A DNA stretch of 64,000 bases, from contig DASYCK010000103.1 of NCBI GenBank assembly GCA_036500205.1, positions 1 through 64,000 of the forward strand, given 5' to 3'. Below the pieces are notes generated by a model. That model was not told the DNA's origin and ran no database searches. It saw only the letters and a list, made by a program, of their open reading frames with translations. The translations under genes were made by a program, and so were the position numbers. Origin of the DNA: DASYCK01 sp036500205 (GTDB lineage: Bacteria; Myxococcota_A; Polyangia; Fen-1088). Shown piece after piece: positions 62,042 to 64,000 of the stretch (its first letter is position 1; every line of letters starts with the position of its first letter).

Positions 62042-63472
62042 ATGACCAGAAAACGTGACGACGATTTCACCACGACCGAGCGACCCGAACAGCTGGAGGA
62101 CGGCGGGCGGCGCAGCTTCCTGCAGAACAGCCTGGCGACAGCCGGAGCGGGAGTGGGCGCGCTGGCCGCCCTCAGCACGCCCGCGCTCGCGCACGCCGAA
62201 ACAACGGTGCCGCGCACCACGTTGAGCCACTACCACGTCCCCGCCACCGACAAGACGGTGCACTGGGGCTACTTCAGCAAGAACCTTCCCCCGTTGGTGG
62301 AGGTGACCTCGGGCGACTTCGTCACCATCGAGACGGTCACCCACCACGCCAATGACGACCACGAGCGCATGGTGAAGGGCGATCCCGGCGTCGAATCGAT
62401 CTTCCACTGGGACGCCAAGCGCAAGGGCGTCGACCGCCGCGGGGCCGGCCCCATGGACGCGTCCCTGTTCGGGAGGGGCGCTGGCGAGGGGCTGGGCGTG
62501 CACATCTGCACCGGCCCGGTGGCCGTGAAGGGGGCCGAACCGGGCGACATCCTGGAGGTCCGGGTGCTCGACACGCGCATGCGCCCCAGCGGCAACCCCA
62601 AGTACGCGGGAAAATCCTTCGGCAGCAACGCGGCCGCCTGGTGGGGTTTCCACTACAAGGAGCTGATCGAGGAGCCCAAGCCGCGCGAGGTGATCACGAT
62701 CTACGAGGTCGACGCCAGTGGCGAGCGCGACTGGGCGCGGGCGCTCTACAACTTTCGCTGGACACCCCAGACCGATCCGTTCGGCAAGGTGCACAAGACC
62801 ATCGACTACCCGGGCGTGCCGGTCGATCACCGCAAGGTGAAGGAGAACTGGGGCGTGTTGAAGAACGTCCGGGTCCCCGTGCGGCCGCACTTCGGCACGA
62901 TGGGCCTGGCGCCAAAGGAAGCGGATCTCGTCGACTCCATCCCCCCCAGCTACACGGGCGGCAACATCGACGACTGGCGCATCGGCAAGGGGGCCACGAT
63001 GTACTACCCCGTGTCGGTGCCCGGGGCGCTGCTGTCGGTGGGCGATCCCCACGCCTCGCAAGGCGACTCCGAGCTGTGCGGAACGGCCATCGAGTGCTCG
63101 CTGACGGGGACGTTTCAGCTGATCCTGCGCAAGAAGAACACCCTGAAGGGGACGCCGCTCGAGGGGCTGGACTACCCGCTGCTGGAAACAGCGACCGAGT
63201 TCGTGGTGCACGGCTTCAGCTTCGCGAACTACCTGGCCGAGCTGGGCGCCAAGGCGCAGTCCGACATCTACGGCAAGTCGTCGACCGATCTCGCGCTGCG
63301 CGACGCCTTCCGCAAGATGCGCCGTTTCCTGATGACCACCCAGAAGCTCACCGAGGACGAGGCGATATCGTTGATGTCGGTGGGCGTCGACTTCGGCGTC
63401 ACCCAGGTCGTCGACGGCAACTGGGGCATCCACGCCATCGTGAAGAAGAACCTGTTCGCCGCGGAGGTGTGA
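62042..63472 (+). CDS. Tat-exported acetamidase/formamidase family protein
   Basis: 476 residues from the ATG at 62042. A Tat signal (GRRSFLQNSLATAGAGVGALAALSTPALAHA) leads into the FmdA/AmdA fold: HYHVPATDKTVHWGYFSK, VTIETVTHHANDDHERMV, GVHICTGPVAVKGAEPGDILEVRVLD and GDPHASQGDSELCGTAIECS, which carries the family's conserved Asp-x-His and Glu. Family members hydrolyse short amides to ammonia and acids; export via Tat is less usual. The stop codon TGA lies inside the first unit of a heptanucleotide repeat. Confidence 0.92.
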   Translation: MTRKRDDDFTTTERPEQLEDGGRRSFLQNSLATAGAGVGALAALSTPALAHAETTVPRTTLSHYHVPATDKTVHWGYFSKNLPPLVEVTSGDFVTIETVTHHANDDHERMVKGDPGVESIFHWDAKRKGVDRRGAGPMDASLFGRGAGEGLGVHICTGPVAVKGAEPGDILEVRVLDTRMRPSGNPKYAGKSFGSNAAAWWGFHYKELIEEPKPREVITIYEVDASGERDWARALYNFRWTPQTDPFGKVHKTIDYPGVPVDHRKVKENWGVLKNVRVPVRPHFGTMGLAPKEADLVDSIPPSYTGGNIDDWRIGKGATMYYPVSVPGALLSVGDPHASQGDSELCGTAIECSLTGTFQLILRKKNTLKGTPLEGLDYPLLETATEFVVHGFSFANYLAELGAKAQSDIYGKSSTDLALRDAFRKMRRFLMTTQKLTEDEAISLMSVGVDFGVTQVVDGNWGIHAIVKKNLFAAEV

Positions 63473-63566
63473 CGTGTGTGACGTGTGACGTGTGACGTGT
63501 GACGTGTGACGTGTGACGTGTGACGTGTGACGTGTGACGTGTGACGTGTGACGTGTGACGTGTGAC
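63467..63566. repeat. Heptanucleotide tandem repeat GTGTGAC
   Basis: The unit GTGTGAC at 63467-63473, one 9-nt variant GTGTGTGAC, then twelve perfect GTGTGAC units from 63483 to 63566. It begins within the last codons of the acetamidase gene, so the stop TGA is part of the repeat. Changes in copy number would leave the protein unchanged. Likely slippage-prone minisatellite. Confidence 0.95.
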
Positions 63567-63685
63567 CGGCCCGCTGGCGGCCATGAAATTTCCGTTAATC
63601 ACATTGCCAGCTGACGACGTAATCGTTCGGAGGGGCACACAACGTCGTTGACTTGAAAATTTGAATTCAGATAAGCTCCCTCCCG

Positions 63686-64000
63686 ATGTCGGATCAATTC
63701 ATTGGGGAGGTCAGGGTCTTCGGGGGCAACTATGCACCGGTGGGCTGGGCGCTGTGTGATGGGGGACTCATGCCGATATCGCAATACAGCACCCTCTACG
63801 CGGTCATCGGGACGACGTATGGCGGCGACGGCCAGACGACGTTCGCGGTTCCCGATCTACGGGGACGCATTCCCGTCCATCAGGGGCCCGGGTACCTGAT
63901 GGGACAGGTGGGCGGGGCCGAACAGGTCACGTTGCTGACGGCGGAATTGCCGCCGCACGGCCACGCCATGCAGGCGAGCACCGGCACCGGCAACAGCGCC
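63686..64000 (+). CDS. Phage tail collar-domain (microcystin-dependent protein-like), partial
   Basis: An open frame of 105 codons from the ATG at 63686 to the window end. It reads FIGEVRVFGGNYAPVGWALCDGGLMPISQYSTLYAVIGTTYGGDGQTTFAVPDLRGRIPV, then GGAEQVTLLTAELPPHGHAMQ, the Collar domain of MdpB-type proteins. These occur as small gene clusters in myxobacteria and cyanobacteria and are thought to be tail-fibre-like or adhesive. The C terminus is outside the window. Whether further collar genes follow cannot be seen. Confidence 0.9.
   Translation, partial: MSDQFIGEVRVFGGNYAPVGWALCDGGLMPISQYSTLYAVIGTTYGGDGQTTFAVPDLRGRIPVHQGPGYLMGQVGGAEQVTLLTAELPPHGHAMQASTGTGNSA

Noticed and set aside
63467..63566. 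Repeats considered as CRISPR
   Set aside because: Unit is 7 nt without spacers; simple tandem repeat.

Overview
The window is GC-rich, densely coded bacterial DNA. It most likely comes from a member of the Myxococcota, probably the Polyangia. The evidence is MYXO-CTERM-type C termini (a Gly-Cys-Gly-Cys motif, a hydrophobic helix and an Arg cluster) in the genes ending near 1071 and inside 48497-50353; an FHA-sigma54 activator; a PilZ protein of myxobacterial type; and many lipoproteins with Gly-Thr-Gly-Gly linkers behind the lipobox. The assignment is inferred from these hallmarks. No rRNA or tRNA was seen.

Layout. 1-2.5 kb: the 5' part of an HDOD protein (its C-terminal end runs off the window) and a MYXO-CTERM Asp-box protein. 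2.5-9.1 kb: a PQQ (pyrroloquinoline quinone) block. Two overlapping M16 peptidase genes, one catalytic and one lacking the zinc motif, face a pqqA-B-C-D-E operon whose genes overlap by 4 nt, with an OsmC gene between. 9.4-13.8 kb: two divergent AAA+ regulators (one without the GAFTGA loop) and a subtilisin-like lipoprotein. 13.8-23.3 kb: a membrane protein and a six-gene operon (MarR, ABC ATPase, two FtsX-type permeases, LolA-like protein, outer-membrane protein). A perfect palindrome lies just upstream of marR, next to a divergent beta-barrel gene. 23.3-27.3 kb: an exported protein of unknown function, a Uma2 nuclease-like protein and a GH5 glycosidase lipoprotein.

27.37-31.77 kb is a visibly AT-richer island. 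It holds a translationally coupled pair: a nitrilase-fold-like protein whose 5' end looks truncated and frameshifted, and a 915-residue helical protein of unknown function. This is the best candidate for an undescribed, possibly defence-related, system. 31.9-37.6 kb: ilvD, murI, a cytochrome-c-like lipoprotein, a small Cys-rich protein in another AT-richer patch, an FHS sugar transporter and a DUF167 protein. 37.6-44.4 kb: an OB-fold/PAS histidine kinase, a NarK-type transporter, a phospholipase D/cardiolipin synthase-like protein and a PilZ protein with a Crp/Fnr-like palindrome upstream.

44.7-50.4 kb: a beta-barrel-like protein, a lipoprotein - ECF sigma factor - membrane partner operon, and an in-frame fusion of a MYXO-CTERM protein to an outer-membrane barrel. 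50.4-57.0 kb: a GT4 glycosyltransferase, an SDR with a divergent frameshifted LysR gene, a beta-helix lipoprotein, and a TerB-like/DoxX-like pair. 57.2-64.0 kb: an esterase lipoprotein, a methyltransferase, a PKD/beta-helix lipoprotein, a Tat-exported acetamidase/formamidase ending in a heptanucleotide repeat, and the start of a phage tail collar-domain protein. The general picture is a predatory or saprophytic soil-type bacterium with many surface lipoproteins, dedicated envelope export and PQQ synthesis.
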